Assembly (NCBI GenBank): GCA_947259045.1
Contig: CAMYKZ010000002.1
Location: forward strand, 28,552-92,551
Direction of reading: 5' to 3'
DNA length: 64,000 nucleotides
From: an uncultured Afifella sp.
Lineage (GTDB): Bacteria; Pseudomonadota; Alphaproteobacteria; Rhizobiales; Afifellaceae
This document shows positions 9,983 through 18,530 of this stretch, in pieces (position 1 is the stretch's first letter; every line of letters begins with the position of its first letter). Below the pieces are notes generated by a model, which saw only the letters and a program-made list of their open reading frames with translations, searched no databases and was not told the origin of the DNA. A program made the translations under genes and the position numbers.

Positions 9983-11578
9983 GTGAAGATCAGGACTTGG
10001 CTCGGCAGCGCAATCGCCGCTGTCTCGATATCGTTGTGCGGCATTGCCGCCCAGGCACAGCAAGCCGGCGGGACGCTGGTGATGCTCGTTCAACCCGAGC
10101 CGCCTTCTTTGGCGTCTTATCTTTCAACCTCCGGTCCGATAGGACTCGTGGCTCCGAAAATCTATGACGGGCTTCTCGATTATGACAAGGATCTGAAAGC
10201 TGTTCCCTCGCTCGCTGAGAGCTGGGATATCAGCGACGACGGCAAGACCGTAACCTTCCATCTGCGCAACGATGTAAAGTGGCACGATGGCGAACCGTTC
10301 ACGTCAGCCGACGTGCAGTTCACCATCATGGAAGTGCTGAAAAAAGTGCACCCGCGCGGCCCGAACTCCTTCAAGGAGGTCACGGAGATCGAGACGCCGG
10401 ACGCGCATACTGCCATATTCCGGCTTGCCAATCCCGCGCCATACATGATGCGCTCGCTCGGTTCTTACGAATCGCCGATGGTGCCCAAGCACCTGCTGGA
10501 AGGCCAGGACGCGAGGAGCGCGGACATCGCCAACAAACCCGTTGGGACAGGGCCGTTCAAGTTCGTGGAGTGGAAGAAAGGCCAGTATATCCGCCTCGAC
10601 AAGAACGAGGATTACTGGAAAGAGGGCCTGCCCTATCTCGACCGCATCGTCGGGCGTTTCATCCCCGACGCCTCGACCCGCACAGCGGCCATGGAGAATG
10701 GCGAGGTACATTACGGTGCATACGGAGCGATCCCGAACGTCGACGTCGTCCGGCTCCGCGAACTCGACAATATCGGTGTCACGACGGACGGATATGCGAT
10801 GATCAACCCGGTCTCGCTGATCGAGTTCAACACCACGCAACCGCCCTTCGACAAACCGGAAATCCGCAAGGCAATCTCGATGGCCCTCGATCGGCAGTTC
10901 CTGATCGACAACATCTGGTTCGGTTACGGCAAACCTGCAACAAGCGCGTTGTCGAGCAGCTATGCTGCAACCGGCCTCTATGCCGAGGGCATGCCGAACT
11001 ACCCGGCGACGGCCGATATCGAGGCCGCCAACAAACTGCTTGATGATGCCGGCATCAAGCCCGATGCGAACGGCGTGCGTGCGAAAGCGGTCCTCGATCT
11101 GATCCCTTACGGCGAAGACTGGCGTCGGGCGGGCGAGTATATGAAACAGGCCCTCGGCGATATCGGTATCGAACTGGAACTGCGTTACGAGGATGTGCCG
11201 ACCTGGCTGAAACGCGTCTATGCGGATTACGATTTCCGCATGAACGTGAACTATTTCTACCAGCTTCCCGATCCGGTGCTGGGCGTTCATCGCCATTACG
11301 GCACCGATCAGATCCGCCAGGGCACCCACTTCGTGAATTCGTCGCGCTACAGCAATCCGAAGCTGGATACCCTGCTGGCTGAGGGAGCACGGGAGGCCGA
11401 CGCCACCAAGCGCAGCGCAATGTACAAGGAGATCCAGGAAATCCTGGCCGAGGACATGCCCGTCGTGAACCTGTTTGAAATGAAGTTCCTGACCGTCTTC
11501 AACTCCAAGCTCAAGGGCCACGACGTATCCGGGTTCGGCGCTTACGGATCGTTCGACCGCGTGTGGTTTGATGAGTAA
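9983..11578 (+). CDS. ABC transporter substrate-binding protein, family 5 (peptide type)
   Basis: A 531-residue periplasmic binding protein of the DppA/OppA family (SBP_bac_5). GTG at 9983 is chosen because GGGGAGAG lies about seven bases upstream and it yields a clean signal peptide (MKIRTWLGSAIAAVSISLCGIAAQA). Family blocks include PKIYDGLLDYDKDLKAVPSLAESW, VTFHLRNDVKWHDGEPFTSADV, KPVGTGPFKFVEW and IRKAISMALDR. It heads a complete importer: two permeases and a fused double ATPase follow within short gaps. Such systems import di/oligopeptides, but also nickel, opines, glutathione or glycosides, so the substrate is open. Location downstream of hut could suggest a nitrogen-rich substrate, which is inference only. 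Confidence 0.9.
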   Translation: MKIRTWLGSAIAAVSISLCGIAAQAQQAGGTLVMLVQPEPPSLASYLSTSGPIGLVAPKIYDGLLDYDKDLKAVPSLAESWDISDDGKTVTFHLRNDVKWHDGEPFTSADVQFTIMEVLKKVHPRGPNSFKEVTEIETPDAHTAIFRLANPAPYMMRSLGSYESPMVPKHLLEGQDARSADIANKPVGTGPFKFVEWKKGQYIRLDKNEDYWKEGLPYLDRIVGRFIPDASTRTAAMENGEVHYGAYGAIPNVDVVRLRELDNIGVTTDGYAMINPVSLIEFNTTQPPFDKPEIRKAISMALDRQFLIDNIWFGYGKPATSALSSSYAATGLYAEGMPNYPATADIEAANKLLDDAGIKPDANGVRAKAVLDLIPYGEDWRRAGEYMKQALGDIGIELELRYEDVPTWLKRVYADYDFRMNVNYFYQLPDPVLGVHRHYGTDQIRQGTHFVNSSRYSNPKLDTLLAEGAREADATKRSAMYKEIQEILAEDMPVVNLFEMKFLTVFNSKLKGHDVSGFGAYGSFDRVWFDE

Positions 11579-11590
11579 CGCAATGTCTCT

Positions 11591-11618
11591 GGGTGCTGGC
11601 CATGACTGGCCGGCACCC
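11591..11618 (+). promoter_or_regulatory. Intercistronic hairpin after binding-protein gene
   Basis: GGGTGC-T-GGCC / GGCC-G-GCACCC form an 11-bp stem (one T-G wobble) with a six-base loop ATGACT, 12 bases after the binding-protein stop and two bases before the permease ATG. There is no T-run, so an mRNA-stabilising or translation-damping role is more likely than termination. Confidence 0.55.
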
Positions 11619-11620
11619 GA

Positions 11621-12607
11621 ATGAGCCATACCGCAAAGCGCCTGCGATACGTCCTCAAGCGGCTGTTGCAGGCGCTTCCCATTGTTCTCGCGATCGTCAT
11701 CGTCAACTTCTTCCTTCTGCATATGGCGGAAGGGGACGCGGTCGATGTGCTGGCCGGCGAGGCGGGATCAGCCACGCCGGAATACATGGCGGAACTGCGC
11801 AAGAAGTTCGGGCTCGACCAGCCCTTACCCGTGCAGCTTGTAGTCTACCTGAAAAACGTCCTGTCTTTTGATCTCGGATATTCATTCCGCCATGACATGC
11901 CGGTGCTTGATCTCGTCCTCGATCGTTTCGTCCCGACCCTGCTGTTGATGACCAGCACGATCGTGCTTGCCGTCGGCGTCGGCATTGTCCTCGGCCTGCT
12001 CGCGGCAACCGGGCTGAATACCTGGCGCGACACGTTGATTTCGGTTTTCGCGCTGGTGACCTATGCGACGCCTTTGTTCTGGGTCGGATTGATGTTCATT
12101 GTCGTGTTCTCCCTCAATCTCGGCTGGTTTCCGACCAGCGGCATGGAAAATTTCGCCGCCTTTTATGAAGGCTGGGACAGGGTTTGGGACATCGCACACC
12201 ATCTGGTGCTGCCGACGGTTACACTGTCACTGTTCTATCTGGCGCTCTACACGCGGCTGATGCGTGCTTCGATGCTGGAACAGGCAGGGATGGACTACGT
12301 GACGACTGCGCGCGCCAAGGGGCTGACTGAGCGGCGGATCATGTTCGTCCATGTCCTGCGCAATGCGCTTTTGCCCGTCGTGACAATGGCGGGCGTGCAG
12401 GTCGGCGCACTTATCGGCGGTTCGGTGATTGTCGAATCGGTCTTCGCATGGCCCGGTCTGGGAATGCTCGCCTTTGAGGCTTTGTTCGCCCGGGACCTGA
12501 ACCTGCTTCTGGGAATTTTCCTCCTCTCCGCGTTGCTTGTCGTTGCGGTGAATCTGTTGGTCGATATCATCTATTCGTCGCTCGATCCGCGCATCGAGGT
12601 GGGCTGA
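11621..12607 (+). CDS. Peptide-type ABC transporter permease (DppB-like)
   Basis: A 328-residue inner-membrane permease with the DppB/OppB arrangement: a first membrane helix at about 14-31, a periplasmic segment (DVLAGEAGSATPEYMAELRKKFGLDQPL), then five or so helices. The cytoplasmic EAA-type loop that contacts the ATPase is visible near residues 215-245 (TRLMRASMLEQAGMDYVTTARAKGL). The ATG lies two bases after a hairpin and has no clear Shine-Dalgarno, so expression may be damped relative to the binding protein. Its stop overlaps the next start (TGATG). Confidence 0.93.
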   Translation: MSHTAKRLRYVLKRLLQALPIVLAIVIVNFFLLHMAEGDAVDVLAGEAGSATPEYMAELRKKFGLDQPLPVQLVVYLKNVLSFDLGYSFRHDMPVLDLVLDRFVPTLLLMTSTIVLAVGVGIVLGLLAATGLNTWRDTLISVFALVTYATPLFWVGLMFIVVFSLNLGWFPTSGMENFAAFYEGWDRVWDIAHHLVLPTVTLSLFYLALYTRLMRASMLEQAGMDYVTTARAKGLTERRIMFVHVLRNALLPVVTMAGVQVGALIGGSVIVESVFAWPGLGMLAFEALFARDLNLLLGIFLLSALLVVAVNLLVDIIYSSLDPRIEVG

Positions 12608-13440
12608 TGCGCAATTTCTGGCAGCTTTATCGCCGCAATCGTTCCGCTGTCGCCGGAATGATCATCCTCGCAACAGTGATCGTTCTCGCTGTCGCTGCTC
12701 CGCTGATTTTCCCCGACGATCCCTTCCGTCTTGCCGGCCAGTCGATGCAGCCCCCGGGCGCGGGCGGCTTTCTGCTCGGCAGTGACAGCCTGGGCCGCGA
12801 CGTTGCTGCGGGAATCGCACACGGCGCAAAGACCTCGTTGCTCATCGGCCTGCTCGCCACCATCGTCGCGGTGGGCTTCGGAACGATCATGGGTGGCCTG
12901 GCCGGTTATTATGGCGGCAGGATCGACGACCTGCTGATGCGAACCACCGAGATGTTCCAGACGATACCCTCTTTCATCTTCGCCATTCTGCTGGTCGCGA
13001 TCATGAAGCCGTCGATCGAGAGTATCGTGATCGCCATAGCGGTGGTATCCTGGCCGGCGGTCGCGCGGCTCGTGCGTGGCGAGTTCCTGTCGCTGAAGAA
13101 CCGCGAATTCGTTCAGGCATGCCATACACTGGGCATGGGCGACGTGCAGATCATGCTGCGCGAAATCCTGCCGAACTGCCTGTCGCCGATCATCGTCATC
13201 GGTTCGCTGATGGTCGCCACCGCGATTCTGATCGAAAGCGGTCTTGCATTTCTCGGTCTTGGTGATCCGAACATTATGAGTTGGGGCTTTCAGGTCGGCG
13301 CCGGGCGCACCCTGCTGCGGTCGGCATGGTGGGTCTGCACGTTTCCAGGCATCGCCATTCTCGTGACGGTGCTTGCGATCAATCTCGTCGGAGAGGGCCT
13401 GAACGACGCACTTAATCCGCGCCTTCGGGAACGCCAATGA
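12607..13440 (+). CDS. Peptide-type ABC transporter permease (DppC-like)
   Basis: A 277-residue permease of the DppC/OppC type: an N-terminal helix (MIILATVIVLAVAAPLIF), the conserved LLGSDSLGRDVAAGIAHGAKTSL block after it, about five further helices, and the EAA loop VRGEFLSLKNREFVQACHTLGMGD. The C-terminus NLVGEGLNDALNPRLRERQ is the standard DppC ending. It overlaps both neighbours by one to four bases (TGATG, ATGA), so the three membrane-complex genes are translationally coupled. Confidence 0.93.
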   Translation: MRNFWQLYRRNRSAVAGMIILATVIVLAVAAPLIFPDDPFRLAGQSMQPPGAGGFLLGSDSLGRDVAAGIAHGAKTSLLIGLLATIVAVGFGTIMGGLAGYYGGRIDDLLMRTTEMFQTIPSFIFAILLVAIMKPSIESIVIAIAVVSWPAVARLVRGEFLSLKNREFVQACHTLGMGDVQIMLREILPNCLSPIIVIGSLMVATAILIESGLAFLGLGDPNIMSWGFQVGAGRTLLRSAWWVCTFPGIAILVTVLAINLVGEGLNDALNPRLRERQ

Positions 13441-15056
13441 GTGCGCCGCTGCTGGAAATCCGCAACCTGCATATCTGCCTGCCCGAAGGGTCGGAGCGGG
13501 CTCATGCCGTCGAGGCTGTCGATCTCGACCTCGCCCCGAACGAAATCCTGTGCATCGTCGGTGAGAGCGGCTCGGGCAAATCCCTGACCGCGCGTGCCGT
13601 GATGGGTTTGCTGCCAAAGCCACATGTGCGTGTCGTTGACGGCAGCATCCGTTTCGGTGACGAAAACCTCGCCGACGTCTCCGATCAGCGAATGCGCCAG
13701 ATCAGGGGCAGCGAAATCTCGATGATTTTTCAGGAGCCGATGACCGCGTTGAACCCAGTCATGACGATCGGCGATCAGATCGACGAGGTTTTCCGGTTTC
13801 ACGAATCGATGAAACGCAGGGAACGGCGCGCGCGCGCGCTGGCCCTCCTCGACGACGTGCATCTGCCGGACCCGGATCACATCATGCGAGCCTACCCGCA
13901 TGAACTGTCCGGCGGCCAGCGGCAAAGAGCGATGATCGCGATGGCGCTCGCGCTCGATCCCAAGATCCTGATCGCCGATGAGCCGACAACCGCGCTCGAC
14001 GTCACCACACAGGCGCAGATCCTGAAATTGATCAAGGAAATGCAGGCTGCCCACAACACCGGCGTCTTGTTTATCACCCATGACTTTGGCGTTGTCGCGG
14101 ACATTGCCGACCGCGTTGCGGTGATGCAACAGGGTCTGATCGTGGAGACCGGAACCGCGGACGAAGTGCTGAATGCGCCAAAACATCCATATACCCAAGC
14201 GCTGATCGCTGCTGTCCCGAGCTTGACACCACGTCCGCCGCGAGACCAGTCCGCCGAGCCTGTGCTCCAGATCGAACGGCTGACGAAAGTCTTCCGCAGC
14301 GGCGGCAGCATCTTTGGCCTCGGCGGAGCAGAGCGCACCGTCAAGGCTGCCAGTGATGTGACCCTGCAACTCAGGCGCGGCGAGACGCTCGGCATCGTCG
14401 GTGAGAGCGGCTCGGGAAAGTCCACCGTCGCGCGCTGCATTGTCCGCCTGGTCGACGCCGACGACGGCAAGATTCTGTTGAACGGCACGGACCTGCGGCC
14501 GCTGAGCCGCGCTGAAATGCGCCCTCACCGCTCCAGTATCCAGATGATGTTTCAGGACCCGTACGCGTCGCTCAATCCCCGCTCGCGGGTTGGCAAAATC
14601 ATAACCCAGGGCCCTCTGCTTCAAGGAACGCCGAAGGTCGAGGCGCAAGCCAGGGCGCGCGAATTGCTTTCCATCGTTGGTCTGGACGAACGCGCATACG
14701 ACCGCTATCCGCACGAGTTTTCCGGCGGCCAGCGCCAGCGTATCGGAATCGCCCGCGCTCTGGCCTTGAACCCGGATGTGCTCGTGGCGGACGAACCCGT
14801 TTCCGCGCTGGATGTTTCAATCCAGGCGCAAATCCTCAGGCTTCTTGATGAAATCCGCGAACGCATGAGTCTGTCGATGATCTTTATTACCCACGATTTG
14901 CGTGTGGCAGCTCAAGTTTGCGATAGACTTGCGGTGATGCGATATGGAGAGATTGTCGAGACCGGCCCAACTGCCGAAATCTTCAGAAATCCGCAGGCAC
15001 CGTACACGAAAGACCTGCTCGCGGCAGTTCCCGGAAAGGCCTGGCGCGCGGCCTGA
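13437..15056 (+). CDS. Fused dipeptide-type ABC ATPase (DppD-DppF-like)
   Basis: A 539-residue protein with two complete ABC cassettes in tandem, equivalent to DppD plus DppF. Each half has Walker A GESGSGKS (about residues 41-48 and 321-328), the signature LSGGQRQR or FSGGQRQR, Walker B ending LIADEP or LVADEP, and a switch His (ITHD). Each ends with the oligopeptide C-terminal extension (HPYTQALIAAVPS; APYTKDLLAAVPG). The fusion supplies both ATPase sites to the two permeases encoded immediately upstream. The downstream neighbour is convergent, 54 bases away. Confidence 0.94.
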   Translation: MSAPLLEIRNLHICLPEGSERAHAVEAVDLDLAPNEILCIVGESGSGKSLTARAVMGLLPKPHVRVVDGSIRFGDENLADVSDQRMRQIRGSEISMIFQEPMTALNPVMTIGDQIDEVFRFHESMKRRERRARALALLDDVHLPDPDHIMRAYPHELSGGQRQRAMIAMALALDPKILIADEPTTALDVTTQAQILKLIKEMQAAHNTGVLFITHDFGVVADIADRVAVMQQGLIVETGTADEVLNAPKHPYTQALIAAVPSLTPRPPRDQSAEPVLQIERLTKVFRSGGSIFGLGGAERTVKAASDVTLQLRRGETLGIVGESGSGKSTVARCIVRLVDADDGKILLNGTDLRPLSRAEMRPHRSSIQMMFQDPYASLNPRSRVGKIITQGPLLQGTPKVEAQARARELLSIVGLDERAYDRYPHEFSGGQRQRIGIARALALNPDVLVADEPVSALDVSIQAQILRLLDEIRERMSLSMIFITHDLRVAAQVCDRLAVMRYGEIVETGPTAEIFRNPQAPYTKDLLAAVPGKAWRAA

Positions 15057-15110
15057 CGGGGCCTCCAAAGCGCCGGCCTGATGCCAACGGTAATCAGGTT
15101 CCTGGATTAT

Positions 15111-16229
15111 TCATTCCACGCCGTCATCCGCCGCCCTGCCCTTGCCGGAAAACCGCAGCAACAGCCGGTAGGCAACACGCACATAGGATATGGTGATGAC
15201 GATCCGCGCCACATGATGGAGGGTGACGAAGACGACGCTGATCTGCAGCGACAGGGCAATCAGGGTCATTTCGGTGACGCCGCCGGGCGCATAAGACAGC
15301 ACCACGGCTTCGGCGGTCTCGCCGACCAGTCCGTAGAGCGTCAATCCGAACATCAGCGCGAGCACCAGCACGGATGCGACACTGATCAGCGCCATCAACA
15401 GCCCCTTCAGCGCCTGGCTTCGATCCATGGTGGCGAACCGGACGCCGAGCGTCGCTCCGATGACCAGTTGGGTGACGGCAATCAGCATGGCCGGCGGCTG
15501 GGCGCTGGTCACGCCAGCAAGATGAGCCAGGCCACTGAACAGGATGGGCCCGGTGATGATGGCCGCCGGAAACCCGATCCGCAGGAACGCCAGATAACCC
15601 AGGACGCCGCAGGCGGTCAGGACAAGCGCATCGACAATATCCATCGGCGGCCTGTCGACGCCACCGACGCTGACACCGGCCGCACTGCCAACGGCGACAC
15701 CCTCAAAGAGCGTAAAGGCCAGCGGAACGATAACGATGCACAGAAGCAGTCTTGAAAATTGCAACAAGGTCAGCGTTGCCGGGTCGGCGCCAGCCTCCTC
15801 GCCCAGGGCGATTGCCTCAATCAGCCCGCCGGGCGCTGCGGCAAAGAATGCGATTTCCCGGTCATAGCGGCCGATCCGCCGATAGATCGTGTAGGACAGA
15901 GCGTGGGCAACCGGCACATAAATCAGCAGAGCCAGAACCGTCGGCCACCATTGGGGAACGGCGCCAAGCAGTTCACGGGTGAATGCGCCGCCGATCATCA
16001 CACCGATAATCGGTACGAAAAACACCCGCAGATTGATCGGGAACTGCAACGGCTCGCCGCCGGGCCGGAATCCGGCCAGCGCCAGGCCGCCCACTGCGAT
16101 CGTCGCGCCCAGCAGCCAGGGCAGCGGCAGGACCAGAAATCGGGCAAGCTGTGCGCCGAGAACGGCGATAACGAGCGTGGCGATCAAGGCAATCAGATGG
16201 TAATCCTTGCCAAACCAGCGGATCGTCAT
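15111..16229 (-). CDS. AbrB-family integral membrane protein
   Basis: A 372-residue, very hydrophobic protein with two homologous halves and about 10-11 membrane helices, matching the AbrB duplication family (PF05145; E. coli AbrB, not the Bacillus transition-state regulator). Recognisable repeated features are the LPWLLGATIAVGGL block in the first half and the late YAPGGVTEMTLIALSL motif, mirrored by AAAPGGLIEAIALGEE near the middle. Function is unproven; members are often called putative ammonia monooxygenases, which is not supported by the sequence, and transport is more likely. It stands alone and diverges from the MDR oxidoreductase gene across a 274-base gap. Confidence 0.85.
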   Translation of the reverse strand: MTIRWFGKDYHLIALIATLVIAVLGAQLARFLVLPLPWLLGATIAVGGLALAGFRPGGEPLQFPINLRVFFVPIIGVMIGGAFTRELLGAVPQWWPTVLALLIYVPVAHALSYTIYRRIGRYDREIAFFAAAPGGLIEAIALGEEAGADPATLTLLQFSRLLLCIVIVPLAFTLFEGVAVGSAAGVSVGGVDRPPMDIVDALVLTACGVLGYLAFLRIGFPAAIITGPILFSGLAHLAGVTSAQPPAMLIAVTQLVIGATLGVRFATMDRSQALKGLLMALISVASVLVLALMFGLTLYGLVGETAEAVVLSYAPGGVTEMTLIALSLQISVVFVTLHHVARIVITISYVRVAYRLLLRFSGKGRAADDGVE

Positions 16230-16275
16230 GCCCTGCCCTCTTTTTTCTGTTGCGCTGCCCTAATGACCAGCGGAT

Positions 16276-16295
16276 CCTGTCACAGACCTGTCACA
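16276..16295. repeat. Two direct repeats CCTGTCACA, 11 bp apart
   Basis: CCTGTCACA occurs at 16276-16284 and 16287-16295, exactly one helical turn apart, with a related CGTCACA near 16331. The repeats lie in the divergent gap between the AbrB-like and MDR genes (16230-16503), which otherwise shows no gene. Phased direct repeats can be regulator sites; no regulator is adjacent. Confidence 0.35.
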
Positions 16296-16503
16296 TGCAG
16301 CAGACTTTTGCGAACTGACGGGGCCGAAGCCGTCACAGATAAAATACTGAGGCAGGTTCGGCAATCCAAAGCGGAAAGCTGATGAATGCCATCAACTCAA
16401 ATCGTCCCTGCTGTGATTGTGCGAAGCTGATAAAACTGAGATACGATCCGACCACCACGGGCCGTTCGGCTCAGTTTGACAATATCAATTGAAAGAGACT
16501 GCC

Positions 16504-17517
16504 ATGCGCGCCTGGGAAATCGTGTCCGACGAGGGGGTTAACGCCCTCGCCTTGAATGACCGGCCGATGCCGGAACCGGGCCCGGGACAGGTTCTGGTCA
16601 AGGTTCACGCCTCTTCGGTCAATTACCGCGATCTGTCGACCATCGAAGACCCTGTCAGCAGAAAGCTTCCCTATCCGACGATCCCGAATTCCGATGCGGC
16701 CGGTGAAGTGGCAGCGCTTGGCGATGGCGTTAAGAGCATTGCCGTTGGCGACCGTGTAATGAGCTGTTTCTTTCAGGATTGGCAAGCCGGACCGATTTCG
16801 TCCACGGCCATGGCCTCGGCGCTCGGCGGAGCGAGACCCGGTGTTCTTGCCGAATATGTGCTGCTCGGCGCGGATGGCGTCGTTGCTGTACCGGAGCATC
16901 TTTCGTGGGCGGAAGCCGCGACTTTGCCCTGCGCCGCACTGACCGCATGGCACGCTCTGACGCTACCGCGTCCGGTGAGCCCGGGCGAAACGGTTCTGCT
17001 GCTTGGCACCGGCGGCGTGTCCGTGTTTGCCCAGCAATTCTGCCAACTCATGGGTGCGCGCACGATTGTCACCTCGTCAAGCGACAGCAAGCTGGTGCGG
17101 ATGCGCGAATTGGGCGCCTGGGAGACCATCAATTACAGGGAAATGCCCGATTGGGATGCCCGCGCGGTTGAGCTGACAAACGGCACCGGCGTCGACCGGA
17201 TTGTCGAAGTCGGCGGCCCGGGAACTTTGCAAAAATCGATCAATGCCGTCCGGGTCGGCGGTATCGTCGGCCTGATCGGCATTCTGAGCGGTGTCAAGGG
17301 AGCGGTCGCGCCGACCGATATCATGCGCAAATCGATCACGCTGCGCGGGATCTATGTCGGTTCGAGGCAAATGTTCATAGAGATGAACCGGGCGATTGCG
17401 CAGCACAATTTCAAGCCGGTGATTGACGAGACGTTCGGATTTTCAAACGCCCGCGACGCCTATCACCGGATGCGCAGCGCGGAACATTTCGGAAAGCTGG
17501 TGATCAGCGTCGGCTGA
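16504..17517 (+). CDS. NAD(P)-dependent MDR-family alcohol dehydrogenase / quinone reductase-like
   Basis: A 337-residue medium-chain dehydrogenase/reductase. The N-terminal GroES-like domain (EPGPGQVLVKVHASSVNYRDL) is followed by a Rossmann domain with the nucleotide motif LLGTGGVSVFAQQ. The structural-zinc cysteines are absent and the usual catalytic zinc ligands are not obvious, placing it nearer zinc-independent quinone-reductase-like members that use NADPH. ATG at 16504 (MRAWEIV) with AAAGAGA upstream is preferred over an in-frame TTG at 16489. The isomerase gene downstream is on the opposite strand, 18 bases away, so operon context gives no substrate clue. Confidence 0.85.
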   Translation: MRAWEIVSDEGVNALALNDRPMPEPGPGQVLVKVHASSVNYRDLSTIEDPVSRKLPYPTIPNSDAAGEVAALGDGVKSIAVGDRVMSCFFQDWQAGPISSTAMASALGGARPGVLAEYVLLGADGVVAVPEHLSWAEAATLPCAALTAWHALTLPRPVSPGETVLLLGTGGVSVFAQQFCQLMGARTIVTSSSDSKLVRMRELGAWETINYREMPDWDARAVELTNGTGVDRIVEVGGPGTLQKSINAVRVGGIVGLIGILSGVKGAVAPTDIMRKSITLRGIYVGSRQMFIEMNRAIAQHNFKPVIDETFGFSNARDAYHRMRSAEHFGKLVISVG

Positions 17518-17535
17518 ACACGGTTTGTGAAACAC

Positions 17536-18219
17536 TCAAAGCCATTTGTCATAATCCGACACCAGCAGGTGCATCGGCTCTTCATCTTCCTCAACGTCGG
17601 AGAAACGGCCGATCGGCTCGCGGAAGATATTGTCGGTCAGATCGTCATTGACGGTTGAGACTTCGCCAATCAGCACATCGCCGCGTTCGCCCCAGAACTT
17701 ATGCCAGTTCCCCGGCAGCAGCGTCACGCTCTCACCCGGTTCAAGCCGCAGGATGGCGCCCGGCGGCTGGGTCCGCAGCACGCCATCTGTCGCGACCGTG
17801 ACGTCGGTATCGGGATCGACATGCCCTTGCGCATCGGAATTGAACAGTTCCAGCGCCAGCGTCGCGCCGCCGCGGTTGATGATGTCTTCCGCCTTGACGA
17901 TATGGCGGTGCATCGGCGAGACCTGATCCTGCCGGGAGATCATGATCTTTTCGGCATAACACATGCCGCCGCCGCGTTTCAGATCGTCCTGTGAGCCGTT
18001 GCGGACAGTGAACAGGAACAGGCCCAGTTCACCGAACCGGCCTTCGCCGTAATCGGTAATATCCCAACCCAGCCGGGCATCGACAATACCTCCGATATCG
18101 CCACGCCTGGCACGCATCTGGTCAGGCGACCAATAGGCGAAGGGCGGCAGGATGAAACCGAAGGAACGGATGAATTCATCCGCCGCGCGCATGATCTCGT
18201 TGATTTCGGAACGTTTCAT
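17536..18219 (-). CDS. D-lyxose ketol-isomerase family protein (D-lyxose/D-mannose isomerase)
   Basis: A 227-residue cupin-type sugar isomerase of the PF07385 family (EC 5.3.1.15 type), which interconverts D-lyxose and D-xylulose; characterised members also turn D-mannose into D-fructose. Metal ligands can be placed at H104 and H106 (SPMHRHIVKAED), E111 and H173 (GNWHKFWGE). Length is normal. It diverges from the LacI regulator across a 311-base control region, next to a sugar importer and an MGH1-like glycosidase. That context favours mannose released by the glycosidase as its in vivo substrate (inference). Confidence 0.85.
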   Translation of the reverse strand: MKRSEINEIMRAADEFIRSFGFILPPFAYWSPDQMRARRGDIGGIVDARLGWDITDYGEGRFGELGLFLFTVRNGSQDDLKRGGGMCYAEKIMISRQDQVSPMHRHIVKAEDIINRGGATLALELFNSDAQGHVDPDTDVTVATDGVLRTQPPGAILRLEPGESVTLLPGNWHKFWGERGDVLIGEVSTVNDDLTDNIFREPIGRFSDVEEDEEPMHLLVSDYDKWL

Positions 18220-18530
18220 GATACCGGGCTTTCCCTGAATGAATTAACCCGCAATTCCAATCACCAAAAATGCCAGCGCGCAAGGCAGAGGCCGGGCAAA
18301 TTACCCGGCGCAGGTTGCGGATTTGATCCACATATGGCCGTGCATCGACGGATAAATGACCCGCAAGTGTGCCAAACCAGCACACCACTATCTCCTGTCC
18401 GTTCATAATTAATTTACACTGACAACCTTTTGTAATTATTGCAATAATCAGTTTGAGGGCGAATTCCGCCGTGCTGAAATGAAAAAATTCACTTGTTCCG
18501 AAAGCGCTTTCGGAATATGCAGGACTTGTT
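18220..18530. promoter_or_regulatory. Divergent control region between sugar isomerase and LacI regulator
   Basis: This 311-base gap has no credible gene. It is locally AT-rich around 18400-18460 and contains a perfect 14-bp palindrome ATTATTGCAATAAT at 18435-18448 as well as the 20-bp LacI-type operator at 18496-18515. Promoters for the leftward isomerase and the rightward lacI-transporter transcripts must lie here; exact -35/-10 boxes are not assigned. Confidence 0.6.
18496..18515. promoter_or_regulatory. LacI-family operator, perfect 20-bp palindrome
   Basis: TTCCGAAAGCGCTTTCGGAA is a perfect palindrome with the central CG step (AAGCGCTT) typical of LacI-family sites. It ends 15 bases before the ATG of the adjacent LacI-type gene, so binding should block initiation or early transcription of that gene, implying autoregulation and probable control of the downstream transporter operon. 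Confidence 0.85.

Noticed and set aside
10304..11722. 472-codon minus-strand open frame opposite the peptide-type binding protein
   Set aside because: It lies against a clear family 5 binding protein with signal peptide; the antisense translation is histidine- and arginine-rich without recognisable domains.
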